A stretch of DNA of 64,000 nt from Isoptericola croceus (lineage in GTDB: Bacteria > Actinomycetota > Actinomycetes > Actinomycetales > Cellulomonadaceae). The position numbers were made by a program, and so were the translations under genes. Every line of letters starts with the position of its first letter. The first letter of the stretch is position 1. The notes beneath the pieces were generated by a model. The model saw only the letters and a program-made list of their open reading frames with translations, was not told the DNA's origin and did not search any database. Shown in pieces: positions 27,375 through 36,363 of the stretch. The stretch lies in assembly GCF_029382255.1 (NCBI RefSeq), contig NZ_JARLLG010000001.1, positions 744,001-808,000 on the forward strand. Direction: 5' to 3'.

Positions 27375-27710
27375 ATGAGAAAGACGTGTTCGATCCCCGG
27401 CCGATCGTTGGCCGCCCTGGTCGTCGACGGGCTTCTCGGGACGGGGGCGGCTGATGCCGCCATGGCGTCGCGCACCGGGAGTGAAGCGCAGAGCACGTCG
27501 AACAAGCTCATCAGCAGGGACACCAAGGCTGACGACAAGTCCACCAGGGCCATCGGACTGCTCCCGAGCGGCGCCGAGACCTCGGTCACCAACAAGAGCG
27601 GTGCCAACTCATCGGCGTCCGGGAACGCGAGCGGGATCGAACACGTCAAGGCCTGCATCTCGCGGACAGCGCTGCCGATGGCGTGCACCGCCTGGAATCA
27701 GCACCTGTGA
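27375..27710 (+). CDS. Small exported peptide precursor next to a dedicated ABC transporter
   Basis: 111 aa. A basic start (MRKTCSIPGR) and hydrophobic stretch suggest a signal peptide ending near AADAAMA (~30). The mature part is polar and rich in Ser, Lys, Thr and Asn, and ends in a short segment with two cysteines, ACISRTALPMACTAW. ATG 27375 follows AGAAGAGGA. Its stop overlaps the start of an FtsX-like permease gene, followed by an ABC ATPase. Peptide plus permease plus ATPase is the layout of lactococcin 972-type bacteriocin loci, but I see no clear lactococcin 972 sequence signature. A bacteriocin or signalling peptide is an inference. Confidence 0.6.
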   Translation: MRKTCSIPGRSLAALVVDGLLGTGAADAAMASRTGSEAQSTSNKLISRDTKADDKSTRAIGLLPSGAETSVTNKSGANSSASGNASGIEHVKACISRTALPMACTAWNQHL

Positions 27711-29845
27711 CACCTGCTCGCATCGGGTTGACGCAGGCGGTCGCGATCGCCGCGGCGACAGCACTCGTGGTGCTGTCGTTCGCGGCGCTCGTGCTGATCG
27801 ACACAACCTATGACGGGCGCTACCAGCGTTCCGCCGACCGGACTCCCATCGTCACGGTCGACCACGAGATCGCTTCCTTCCGCTTTGCGCACTCCTTCTC
27901 GGCGGGGCCGGGTAGAAAATTCTCCGTCGTCTACCTGGATCCCCTCGATCGCGCTGCGCCCCCGCCCCCCGGCCTGACCCAGTGGCCCCAACCAGGTACC
28001 GCTGTTGTCTCTCCGTCTCTGGCTGACAGGGTCGACGAGATCGGCGTGGTCTATGGCGAGGTTGTGGGCACCGTCGACACCAGCGGTCTGGTACAGCCGA
28101 CCGAAGACCTCGTCTATGCCGTCCCTGCACCCGCGATGTTCGATGGAAGCAACTGGGAGCACGCCGTCGGGTTCGGCGCCGCCAATCGGGTGAACATGGC
28201 CGGAGAGATCTGGATCGTCGAATACGCCGAGAGGGTGTACTACCTCGTCCTGTTCTTCCTCGTGGCACCGGCCATGGCTCTCTTGGCCACCGCCGCCCAC
28301 CTGGGGGACGAGGAGCGTCGTCGTCGCCACGCGATCCTCGAAACCCTGGGCGCTCGCCCGGGCCGTCTGGTCCGCCTCGAAGCACGCCGTGCCGCGCTGC
28401 CGCTGCTGACCGGAGTTGCGGTGGCCAGCGGGGTCCTGACCGCCGGTTCGCTTGTCGATCTGCCGCTGCTCGGCGCGGGGTACTGGCTTCGATCCGAGGA
28501 CTTCCGGGCAGCAGCGCCGGCACTTTGGTCGGTCGTCGCGGGGAGCATCGTCGCTGCGATCTGTGTCGTCCTCGTCGCGACCAGGCCTGCGCGCGTTCGC
28601 GGTGCCCGGCCTCGTGGTCGCGAACCGCGATACCCGGGCTGGGTAGCAGCCCTCGCCGCGGTGATCGTCCTCTTGACTGGCCGTGAGGCGATCAACCGCG
28701 TCGGAGGCAGCCTCGATGAAGCCGCGCTCTGGGTCTTCGGTGGAAGCATGCTGTCGCTGATCCTGCTGCCGACGGTCTGTGGGTGGCTGACGAGAACCTC
28801 GGGCGCACTGATCGGGGAACTGGGATCGCGCGGCGGCCACCCGGCCATGTTGGTCGCCGGTGCCCAACTACGGTCCGCGCCCCGCGGCAGTGCGCGCCTC
28901 GCTGCTGGCTGCGCGATGGCGGTGTTCTTGGTGTCTCAGATCTTCGCGATGCTCACGCTGTCCTACGCCGAGAACGCTGTCGCCGAGTCGACTGCTAAGC
29001 CTCACGACGGCTCTTATGTGGTGATCGGTGTGCCCCGGGAACGGTCGATGCAGCCCGCACTCGACCAGATTGTCGCGGACTTGGCCGAGAACTTGCACGT
29101 GGTCCATGTCGCGACCCGCGTCAGAGAGTTCCCGAACAGCGAGATCGAGTTCCCCGCCACCATCACCGGATCCGTTGCCATGCTTGAGGAATTGGGTCTG
29201 TCAGGGCTGAACGAGGTGCCCACCGAGTGGCCATGGGACGAAGTTGCCGGCTCGGGGAATCCGCTGGTGACGAGTGCCGGACCTCCGACGATCGCGGTTG
29301 GCGACGACCTCTCGTCGAGCCAGATGGTGGTGATCGACCCTGCCGGTCAGCTTGATCGGTCACAGATTCAGCACGTGCTCAATACGGTGGTGCGGCCTGG
29401 CTGGTCGGTGAGCATCCCCGGAGACGCTTGGCGGGCGGGGGCGCTGAATGCCGTTCATCAGTCACGGTGGATCGTGTGGTTCGGGGTGATCGGCTCGTCG
29501 ATGCTCATGGCGGTGGTGTTCCTGCGTACCTGGCAGGCGTCGTCGCTGGCCGCCCGGCGAGGGGCTCCGCTCGCGGCGGTCTCGGGTCGTACCGGGTTGA
29601 CCGTCCGTCGCGCGGTGATGCGCGGCGCTGTCGTTGCTGCGACCGTCGCCGTTGCCGGTGGTCTCGCGTCGTATCACTTGTCATGGGTCGTCGACGCTGG
29701 CGGCGCGGACGGCGGACCGGTCCGCCAGACCATCGCCGTGCTCTGTCTGCTCGCCACTGTGGCGATTTCCGGGGCGACCGCGCACGAGGTGTATGAGGGG
29801 CGGCGGGCCGTGCGGTCCTGGCGTCCTGGAGGAGAGAGGTCATGA
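27707..29845 (+). CDS. FtsX-like ABC transporter permease
   Basis: 712 aa. One N-terminal helix (~10-32), a ~160-aa extracytoplasmic region, a block of helices starting YLVLFFLVAPAMALLAT, a second large external domain, and three C-terminal helices give the duplicated FtsX/MacB-like layout. The EERRRRHAILETLGARPGRL loop is the coupling segment typical of FtsX permeases. GTG 27707 overlaps the peptide gene stop. Such permeases with MacB-type ATPases export peptides or confer self-resistance. Coupled by ATGA to the ATPase gene. Confidence 0.85.
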   Translation: MTPARIGLTQAVAIAAATALVVLSFAALVLIDTTYDGRYQRSADRTPIVTVDHEIASFRFAHSFSAGPGRKFSVVYLDPLDRAAPPPPGLTQWPQPGTAVVSPSLADRVDEIGVVYGEVVGTVDTSGLVQPTEDLVYAVPAPAMFDGSNWEHAVGFGAANRVNMAGEIWIVEYAERVYYLVLFFLVAPAMALLATAAHLGDEERRRRHAILETLGARPGRLVRLEARRAALPLLTGVAVASGVLTAGSLVDLPLLGAGYWLRSEDFRAAAPALWSVVAGSIVAAICVVLVATRPARVRGARPRGREPRYPGWVAALAAVIVLLTGREAINRVGGSLDEAALWVFGGSMLSLILLPTVCGWLTRTSGALIGELGSRGGHPAMLVAGAQLRSAPRGSARLAAGCAMAVFLVSQIFAMLTLSYAENAVAESTAKPHDGSYVVIGVPRERSMQPALDQIVADLAENLHVVHVATRVREFPNSEIEFPATITGSVAMLEELGLSGLNEVPTEWPWDEVAGSGNPLVTSAGPPTIAVGDDLSSSQMVVIDPAGQLDRSQIQHVLNTVVRPGWSVSIPGDAWRAGALNAVHQSRWIVWFGVIGSSMLMAVVFLRTWQASSLAARRGAPLAAVSGRTGLTVRRAVMRGAVVAATVAVAGGLASYHLSWVVDAGGADGGPVRQTIAVLCLLATVAISGATAHEVYEGRRAVRSWRPGGERS

Positions 29846-30552
29846 CCCAGATCGAGACAACACCACCATCTGACACGTGTTCAGCCGCGGCGCTGTCCTG
29901 CCGGCAGGTCCGCTACCGAGCGGGGCGGACCACGATCCTGGATGGCGTGGACCTCTGTGTCGCCGGCGGGCGGTCGGCGGCGATCCAGGGAAGGTCTGGT
30001 TCGGGGAAGTCCACGCTGCTCGCCGTCCTGATGGGGCTGATTCGCCCGACAGGCGGCAGCGTTCGGGTCGGCGAGACGGAGATGTCGACTCTCTCCCGCT
30101 CCCGACGTGCCGACCTGCGCGGCCAGCACATCGGTGTCGTCTTCCAGAATGCCGAGCTGCTGGACGAGCTCACGGCGATCGAGAACGTGATGCTTCCGGC
30201 CCTGCTCACCCACCAGGAAAAGGCCGCCGCGCGGACGCGGGCCCACGGCCTGCTCGATGAGCTCGAGATCCCGGCCGATCGGTCGACGGCGGTGCTCTCT
30301 GGAGGCGAACGGCAGCGCGTCGCCATGGCGCGGGCACTGATCAACGGGCCAGGGCTGGTCCTCGCCGACGAACCGACCGGTGCGCTCGACGCGGAGCTGC
30401 GCGAGACCTCAGCCGATCTCCTCTTCAGTCTCCCCGCAAGCACCGGGTGTGCCCTGCTCGTCGTCACCCATGATCCAGCCGTCGCCTCCCGAGCGGATGA
30501 ACGGTACGTCATGGACACCGGTCGCCTGGCGCCGTCTACCCTGGACGGGTGA
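29842..30552 (+). CDS. ABC transporter ATP-binding protein (MacB/LolD type)
   Basis: 236 aa ATPase. Walker A GRSGSGKS (50-57), Q-loop VVFQNAELLDELTA, signature LSGGERQRVAMARAL and Walker B LVLADEPTGALD are all intact. It pairs with the FtsX-like permease just upstream. Its stop codon overlaps the murB start by GTGA, so the accessory transporter cassette is physically continuous with a core cell-wall gene. Confidence 0.95.
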   Translation: MTQIETTPPSDTCSAAALSCRQVRYRAGRTTILDGVDLCVAGGRSAAIQGRSGSGKSTLLAVLMGLIRPTGGSVRVGETEMSTLSRSRRADLRGQHIGVVFQNAELLDELTAIENVMLPALLTHQEKAAARTRAHGLLDELEIPADRSTAVLSGGERQRVAMARALINGPGLVLADEPTGALDAELRETSADLLFSLPASTGCALLVVTHDPAVASRADERYVMDTGRLAPSTLDG

Positions 30553-31775
30553 GCCAGACCGCCGCCAGCACCGCGACCGAGCCGACCGACGCCGTCGGGC
30601 CGGAGCCCTCGCCGACCCTCGCCGACCTGACCACGCTGCGGGTCGGCGGCCCGGTCGAGACGTATGTCGAGGCGACGACGGAGGCCGAGCTGATCGATGC
30701 CGTGCGGTCGGCGGACGATGCCGGCACGCCGTTGCTGGTCGTCGGTGGGGGCTCCAACTTGCTGGTCGCCGACGAGGGGTTCGACGGCGTGGTCGTGCGG
30801 GACGTGCGCCAGGGACTGGAGGCGGACCTGGCGGACTCCTGCGGTACGGACGGTGCCTGCGGTGGGGCGAGCCTGAGCCTGCCTGCGGGGCAGGACTGGG
30901 ACACGTTCGTGGCACAGGCGGTGGCGAACGAGTGGGTCGGGGTCGAGGCGCTGTCCGGCATCCCGGGGACCGTGGGCGCGGCCCCGGTGCAGAACATCGG
31001 TGCGTACGGCCAGGAAGTCTCCGGTGTGGTGGCGTCGGTGCAGACCTGGGACCGGGCGACGGGGCAGCGCAAGCTCCTGACCCTGTCCGAGCTGGGCTTC
31101 GGCTACCGCTCGAGCGTGCTCAAGCGCACGATGCGTGCGGACCAGGCGACGGGCGCTGCCGACCTCTGGTACCCGACGCCGCGCTACGTGGTGCTGCAGG
31201 TGAACTTGCAGATGCGCCTGGGGTCGCTCTCCGCGCCGGTCGGGTACGCGGAGCTCGCGCGCCGCCTCGGTGTCGAGGTCGGCCAGCGGGCGCCGTCCGC
31301 CGAGGTGCGCGAGGCCGTGCTGGAGCTGCGCGGCGGCAAGGGCATGCTGCTGGACGGCGTGGGGGGTGCGGCGGCGCCGGACCACGACCGGTGGAGCGCC
31401 GGATCGTTCTTCACCAACCCGGTGGTGCCGATCGAGGCGGCGGGCCGGCTGCCCGACGACGCTCCGCGGTACCCGGTGCGGTCGGCGACGCCGACCACGA
31501 CGACGGGCCCGGCGCTCGGTGAGATCGACCCGTCGGTCGTCAAGACGTCCGCGGCGTGGCTGATCGAGCACGCGGGCTTCACCAAGGGGTTCGGCCTGGC
31601 GGGGGAGCACTCCCCGGCACGGCTGTCGACGCGTCACACGCTGGCCGTGACGAACCGGGGCGGCGCGACGGCGCAGGACCTGGTGGCGCTGGCGCGCGCG
31701 GTCCGCGACGGGGTCCGCGACGAGTTCGGCATCGACCTGGAGCCGGAACCGGTCCTCGTCGGCCTCGCTCTCTGA
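30549..31775 (+). CDS. murB: UDP-N-acetylenolpyruvoylglucosamine reductase
   Basis: 408 aa flavoenzyme that makes UDP-MurNAc in peptidoglycan synthesis. VGGGSNLLVADEGFDG, GIPGTVGAAPVQNIGAYGQE and AGSFFTNP (catalytic Ser286) are conserved. The GTG start has no ribosome binding site, but TACCCT (30537-30542) ends 6 nt upstream, the spacing of a leaderless actinobacterial promoter, with TGGACA ~19 bp further up. It may therefore be transcribed independently of the ABC cassette. Confidence 0.96.
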   Translation: MSQTAASTATEPTDAVGPEPSPTLADLTTLRVGGPVETYVEATTEAELIDAVRSADDAGTPLLVVGGGSNLLVADEGFDGVVVRDVRQGLEADLADSCGTDGACGGASLSLPAGQDWDTFVAQAVANEWVGVEALSGIPGTVGAAPVQNIGAYGQEVSGVVASVQTWDRATGQRKLLTLSELGFGYRSSVLKRTMRADQATGAADLWYPTPRYVVLQVNLQMRLGSLSAPVGYAELARRLGVEVGQRAPSAEVREAVLELRGGKGMLLDGVGGAAAPDHDRWSAGSFFTNPVVPIEAAGRLPDDAPRYPVRSATPTTTTGPALGEIDPSVVKTSAAWLIEHAGFTKGFGLAGEHSPARLSTRHTLAVTNRGGATAQDLVALARAVRDGVRDEFGIDLEPEPVLVGLAL

Positions 31776-31825
31776 GCAGCGGGTCGCGCCCGCGCCAGCT
31801 CGGCGCGGTCAGCGGCGGGCGACCG

Positions 31826-32833
31826 TCAGCGGACGACGACCGGTGTGCCCTGCGGCATGCCCCAGGAGTCCCACAACCAGTCCATCGCCGAGTTCGACAC
31901 CCGGATGCACCCGTGCGAGGCCGGCCACGGGGGGATCGACGGCGACCCGTGCACGGCGATGGCTCCGGTGAAGTACTTCGGCCGGTACATCGACCCGAGC
32001 TCGAGGGTCGACTCGTGCAGGTAGTCGCGCTCCATGTACACCGCGAACTTCCCGCGCGGCGTGCTCGCCCGGTAGCTGCGTCCCTTCGCCTCGAACGTCT
32101 CGCCGTTGCCCGAGGAGGCGTTGATGGTGCGCACCACACGGCCGTCCTCGACGGCCAGCACGAGCTGGCGGTCGAGGTCGATCTCGACGACCTTGCCCGA
32201 CGACGACGTCGCGCTCGGCCGCACGCCGTCCTTCAGCGCCTTGCGTGTCTTGGGCCCGACCACGCCGTCCCGGCCCAGACCCGCCGTCTTCTGCAGCGCC
32301 CACACCGCCTGCTGCGTCTGCGGTCCGAACGAGCCGTCGGCCTCGGGAAGGAAGTAGCCGAGGTCGACGAGCTGCTCCTGCAGCGCCCGGACCTTCTTGC
32401 CGGAGGCTCCGTGCTCGAGATGCTGCGGCTTCTTGTCCGCCTTCTTCTCGGCCTGCTCGGTCTCGTCGCCTGCCTCGGCGCCGTCGGTCGCCTCATCGTC
32501 CTCGCCGGCGGCCTCCGGCTCCTCGGTGTCCTCGGCGGAGGGCTCGTCGTCCGGTTCCTGCGAGGGCTCCTCGCTCGGCGACGGGCTCTGCACCTCGGGC
32601 GTCGCGCTCGGGGAGGCGCTCGCCGGCACCTCGGCCGGGGGCTCCACCGCGTCCGACGGCGTCGGGCTGGTCTCCTGCGACGGTCCCGTCGCCGTCGGTG
32701 CGGCGGACGAGGCCGCCGCCGGGTCAGGTCCGGTGGGATCGGACAGCGCTGCGCAGCCGGGGACGAGCAGCAGCGAGAGGCCTGCTGCGGCCGCGACGAG
32801 GCATCGGCGCAGGGCAGTCGTGGTCGTCGTCAT
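31826..32833 (-). CDS. L,D-transpeptidase lipoprotein with peptidoglycan-binding domain
   Basis: 335 aa. Lipobox LVPGC (Cys27), then a ~110-residue Pro/Ser/Glu/Asp-rich linker that would span the wall. A peptidoglycan-binding domain follows (KKVRALQEQLVDLGYF ... GPQTQQAVWALQKTAGL, ~145-200), then a YkuD catalytic domain with HGS and SHGCIRV (Cys309 nucleophile). It would form 3-3 cross-links or attach proteins to the wall on the outer face. Convergent with murB across a 50-bp gap. Confidence 0.93.
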   Translation of the reverse strand: MTTTTTALRRCLVAAAAGLSLLLVPGCAALSDPTGPDPAAASSAAPTATGPSQETSPTPSDAVEPPAEVPASASPSATPEVQSPSPSEEPSQEPDDEPSAEDTEEPEAAGEDDEATDGAEAGDETEQAEKKADKKPQHLEHGASGKKVRALQEQLVDLGYFLPEADGSFGPQTQQAVWALQKTAGLGRDGVVGPKTRKALKDGVRPSATSSSGKVVEIDLDRQLVLAVEDGRVVRTINASSGNGETFEAKGRSYRASTPRGKFAVYMERDYLHESTLELGSMYRPKYFTGAIAVHGSPSIPPWPASHGCIRVSNSAMDWLWDSWGMPQGTPVVVR

Positions 32834-33005
32834 CGTGCTCCATCTCTCCGGGACCGGCCGTGTGCGGGCCGTGCCCGCCGTCGCGGGTCTCTACCCTGCC
32901 GTGACGGAGCGCGCATGGCGAGCCTGGACACCGTCCGACAGGTGATCGACACCGTCTCGTGACCTGAGCGACGCCTCGTCGCCTTGGCGCCTCTTCGTGC
33001 GGCGG

Positions 33006-34079
33006 TCATCCCCCGACGGGAGGTGACGGCGGGGGGAACCCGGTGACCGGGCGGGCGGTCTCTTCGTCGGCCAACCAGTCGTCCACCCCGGCGAGCAACC
33101 GCTGCTTGGTCCCCTGCGAGGCGCGTGAGCCCCGGATCGAGGCGCGCGCGAGGTTCGCGAGCTCGGGGTCCGTGAAGCCGTGCAGGGTCCGCGAGGTCTC
33201 GTACTGGTGCACCAGCCGCGAGCCGAACAACAGGGGATCGTCCGCGCCGAGCGCCACCTGCGCCCCGGCGTCGACCAGCTCGCGCAGGGGGACGTCGTCG
33301 TCCCGCTCGTAGACGCCCAGGCTTACGTTGGACGCCGGGCACACCTCGAGCGTCACCCCCGACTCGACGAGCGAGCCGAGCAGCGTGGGGTCCTCCACGG
33401 AGCGCACCCCGTGGCCGAGCCGGTCAGGGGCCAGGGCGCCGACGACCTCACGCAGGTGTGCCGGGCCCAGCAGCTCGCCGCCGTGCGGCACCGAGGCCAG
33501 CCCGGCGCGGCGCGCGATGCGGAACGCGTGCGCGAACTCCGAGGTGTCGCCTCGGCGCTCGTCGTTGCTCAGTCCGAAGCCGACCACCTCGCCGGGCCCG
33601 TCGCCGGCGTACCGGGCCGCGAGCCGGGCGAGGGTCCGGGCGTCCAGCGGGTGCCTCATGCGCGAGGCGGCGACGACGACGGCGACCTCCACCCCGTGCG
33701 CGGCGCTCGCTGCCCGGGCCTCGTCGAGCACGATCTCCACGGCCGGCGTGATGCCACCGACGAACGGGGCGTACGAGGTGGGGTCCACCTGGATCTCGAG
33801 CCGGCCCGAACCCTCGGCGGCGTCGTCGGCCGCGGCCTCGTCGACCAGCCGGCGCATGTCGGCCTCCGAGCGGACGCAGTGCCGGGCGGCGTCGTACAGC
33901 CGCTGGAACCGGAACCAGCCCCGTTCGTCCGCCGGCACCCGGAGCGCGACGCCGTCCGTCAGGGCGGACGGCAGCCGCACCCCGTGCTGGTCGGACATCT
34001 CGCGCAGGGAGGAGACCCGTAGCGACCCCGTGAAGTGCAGGTGCAGGTGGGCCTTCGGGAGCTTCGCCAGGTCACGCAC
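33006..34079 (-). CDS. add: Adenosine deaminase-family protein
   Basis: 357 aa metal-dependent amidohydrolase. HLHFTGS (His13 and His15), SVPHGGE, RLGHGVRS and ALGADDPLLFG match the ADA framework in order. Several canonical residues differ: HxHxDG reads HLHFTG, HAGE reads HGGE and SxNTDDP reads ALGADDP. It therefore belongs to a divergent actinobacterial subgroup, and adenosine may not be the substrate. Divergent from tRNA-Trp. Confidence 0.82.
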   Translation of the reverse strand: MRDLAKLPKAHLHLHFTGSLRVSSLREMSDQHGVRLPSALTDGVALRVPADERGWFRFQRLYDAARHCVRSEADMRRLVDEAAADDAAEGSGRLEIQVDPTSYAPFVGGITPAVEIVLDEARAASAAHGVEVAVVVAASRMRHPLDARTLARLAARYAGDGPGEVVGFGLSNDERRGDTSEFAHAFRIARRAGLASVPHGGELLGPAHLREVVGALAPDRLGHGVRSVEDPTLLGSLVESGVTLEVCPASNVSLGVYERDDDVPLRELVDAGAQVALGADDPLLFGSRLVHQYETSRTLHGFTDPELANLARASIRGSRASQGTKQRLLAGVDDWLADEETARPVTGFPPPSPPVGG

Positions 34080-34178
34080 CCGCCTAGTCTGTCATCGTCC
34101 GGACGACCCGCCGCGGGCCGCGGCGGGGGAGCCCGGCCGACCCTGTGAGACGTGTGACAGACCTGTCCGCGCGGGCGG

Positions 34179-34208
34179 TTCGACCCACGGCGCGGTGTCG
34201 CGTACAGT
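34179..34208 (+). promoter_or_regulatory. Candidate tRNA-Trp promoter
   Basis: TTCGAC (34179-34184), an 18-bp spacer and TACAGT (34203-34208), in the gap between the divergent add gene and tRNA-Trp. Confidence 0.45.
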
Positions 34209-34284
34209 TGTCCCTCGGTGGTTGACGGCCGCCACGCTGGACCGCGCCCGCAGGGCTCGACCGGTGCGTCGTCGTCGGGCACGA

Positions 34285-34360
34285 AGGGTAGTGGCGCAAT
34301 TGGTAGCGCAGCGGTCTCCAAAACCGCAGGTTGCAGGTTCGAGTCCTGTCTACCCTGCCA
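34285..34360 (+). tRNA. tRNA-Trp (anticodon CCA)
   Basis: Acceptor AGGGTAG (34285-34291) pairs with CTACCCT (34350-34356); discriminator G, then encoded CCA (34358-34360). Anticodon CCA at 34318-34320 in loop CTCCAAA. Position before secE/nusG is the conserved bacterial order. Confidence 0.97.
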
Positions 34361-34495
34361 GCGTGATCCCCCGCGGGGCCGCGCGCAGCGGGGCCATGCG
34401 ATCACGCGTGACCCGAACGCCAGGAGTCTGTGCCGTGGGTACGTCGCCGGCAGGCGGCGTGGCTGCGGTGTGATCGCGAAACGGGGTAGGTCGAA

Positions 34496-34750
34496 GTGAG
34501 CGAGTTGCCGGCTGAGGCCGCTGGGACGCACGATGCCGGACAGGGCAAGGAGCGTCGCGGCATCTTCGCCCGCATCGCGCTGTTCATCCGCCAGATCGTG
34601 GGTGAGCTCCGCAAGGTGGTCACCCCGACCCGTGCGGAGCTGATCAACTACACGATCGTCGTGATCGTGTTCGTCACGGTGGCGATGCTCTTCGTCACCG
34701 GGCTCGACCTCGTCGTCGGCCAGGGCGCCGGCTGGCTCTTCGGGAACTGA
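34496..34750 (+). CDS. secE: Preprotein translocase subunit SecE
   Basis: 84 aa. A charged N-terminal region is followed by the conserved [18 protein letters not shown] segment and one membrane helix (about residues 52-72), the short one-helix form found in most bacteria. It stabilises the SecY channel. GTG 34496 follows GGGGTAGG. Precedes nusG, the usual order. Confidence 0.97.
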   Translation: MSELPAEAAGTHDAGQGKERRGIFARIALFIRQIVGELRKVVTPTRAELINYTIVVIVFVTVAMLFVTGLDLVVGQGAGWLFGN

Positions 34751-34814
34751 TCCCGACCAGCTGTCGAACGCCCGGTCCGTAGCCCACATCCGAAGCCAGA
34801 AAGCAGGTTCGTTC

Positions 34815-35639
34815 GTGTCCCAGGATCCTCTGGAGCAGGCGGAGAACGTCGACCCCACGCAGCCTGACGCCACCGGCGTCGAGGCCGACCACGACGTGCC
34901 CGACGACGCGGAGGCCACCGAGGCGGCGGACGTCACCGACGAGCCGGCCGAAGACGCCGACGTCGCCGAGCAGGCCGAGACCGAGCCGGCCGACGACGCC
35001 GACGTCACCGCGGAGATCGAGGACCCCGCCGACGAGCTCCGTCGCACGCTGCGTGCGCAGCTGGGCGACTGGTACGTCATCCACTCCTACGCGGGCTACG
35101 AGAACCGGGTGAAAGCCAACCTGGAGAACCGCATCCAGAGCCTCAACATGGAGGACTACATCTTCCAGGTCGAGGTCCCCATGGAGGAGGTGACCGAGAT
35201 CAAGAACGCGCAGAAGAAGACCGTCCGTCGCGTCCGGATCCCCGGTTACGTCCTGGTGCGCATGGACCTCACCGACGAGTCGTGGGGCGCCGTGCGCCAC
35301 ACGCCGGGCGTCACCGGCTTCGTCGGGCACACCCACCAGCCGGTCCCGCTGTCGCTGGACGAGGTCTTCGGGATGCTCGCCCCCACCATGCTCGAGGAGC
35401 CCGCCAAGAAGGCCGCCGCCGGCGCCGGTGCGGGAACCGGTGGCGCGTCTGCTCGACCGTCCATCGAGGTCGACTTCGAGGTCGGCGAGTCGGTCACCGT
35501 CACGGACGGACCGTTCGACACGCTGCCCGCCACCATCTCCGAGATCAACGCCGAGGCCCAGAAGCTCAAGGTCCTCGTCTCCATCTTCGGCCGGGAGACC
35601 CCGGTCGAGCTGTCGTTCAACCAGGTCGCCAAGATCTGA
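34815..35639 (+). CDS. nusG: Transcription termination/antitermination protein NusG
   Basis: 274 aa. An acidic N-terminal extension (~75 residues), common in actinobacterial NusG, precedes the NGN domain ([20 protein letters not shown] onward, ~86-175). A Gly/Ala-rich linker leads to the KOW domain ([14 protein letters not shown] onward, ~222-274). NusG binds RNA polymerase and links it to Rho or ribosomes. Starts at GTG 34815. Confidence 0.97.
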   Translation: MSQDPLEQAENVDPTQPDATGVEADHDVPDDAEATEAADVTDEPAEDADVAEQAETEPADDADVTAEIEDPADELRRTLRAQLGDWYVIHSYAGYENRVKANLENRIQSLNMEDYIFQVEVPMEEVTEIKNAQKKTVRRVRIPGYVLVRMDLTDESWGAVRHTPGVTGFVGHTHQPVPLSLDEVFGMLAPTMLEEPAKKAAAGAGAGTGGASARPSIEVDFEVGESVTVTDGPFDTLPATISEINAEAQKLKVLVSIFGRETPVELSFNQVAKI

Positions 35640-35734
35640 CCGGCGCGCCGGTCTCCGGCGCACCGCGCGAACGGCGTCATGCAACCGGGTCATCGCCCAC
35701 GGCGTCGGCCCATGACACAGGAAGGGGAAGCACC

Positions 35735-36166
35735 ATGCCTCCCAAGAAGAAGGTCTCCGGCCTCATCAAGCTCCAGATCCAGGCCGGGGCCGCGAACCCC
35801 GCCCCGCCGATCGGCCCCGCGCTGGGTCAGCACGGCGTGAACATCATGGAGTTCTGCAAGGCCTACAACGCGGCCACCGAGTCGCAGCGCGGCAACGTGG
35901 TGCCGGTGGAGATCACGGTCTACGAGGACCGTTCCTTCACGTTCATCACGAAGACCCCGCCGGCCGCGGAGCTCATCAAGAAGGCCGCTGGTGTGGCCAA
36001 GGGGTCGGCGACGCCGCACACCGTCAAGGTCGCGCAGCTCACCCAGGACCAGGTCCGGGAGATCGCCGAGACCAAGATGCCGGACATCAACGCGAACGAC
36101 ATCGACGCCGCGAAGAAGATCATCGCCGGCACCGCTCGTTCGATGGGCATCACCGTCGCGGAGTGA
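35735..36166 (+). CDS. rplK: 50S ribosomal protein L11
   Basis: 143 aa, the standard length. The [20 protein letters not shown] segment is fully conserved, including the prolines at the thiostrepton/rRNA interface. ATG 35735 follows GAAGGGGAAG. First half of the rplKA pair. Confidence 0.98.
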   Translation: MPPKKKVSGLIKLQIQAGAANPAPPIGPALGQHGVNIMEFCKAYNAATESQRGNVVPVEITVYEDRSFTFITKTPPAAELIKKAAGVAKGSATPHTVKVAQLTQDQVREIAETKMPDINANDIDAAKKIIAGTARSMGITVAE

Positions 36167-36213
36167 CGGAGCGCAGGCGGAGGTAGGACGAGCGGAGCGA
36201 GTCCTGCCGAAGC

Positions 36214-36231
36214 CGGAGCGCAGTCGCTCCG
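36214..36231. repeat. Hairpin in the rplK-rplA gap
   Basis: CGGAGCG (36214-36220) pairs with CGCTCCG (36225-36231) around CAGT. The 197-bp gap also holds related motifs (CGGAGCGCAGGCGG near 36172, GAGCGGAGCGAG near 36190). No T-tract; it could modulate the L11/L1 mRNA. Confidence 0.5.
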
Positions 36232-36363
36232 CGACCGGAAGACCGTTCAGGACTGACGTCCACCCCCGTCCATCGAGGACGAACAAGCCCCGGCGACAGT
36301 CGTCGGGCACGTGGGAGGGTCCGCGCAGACCCGTCGACCACGACTGCAGCAAGGAGAACGCAG

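Noticed and set aside
32245-32904. Plus-strand open frames opposite the L,D-transpeptidase linker
   Set aside because: They arise from the Pro/Ser/Glu-rich linker read on the other strand; no supporting signals.
36166-36363. Possible small gene between rplK and rplA
   Set aside because: No frame has a ribosome binding site and coding character; the gap holds short CGGAGCG-type inverted repeats instead.
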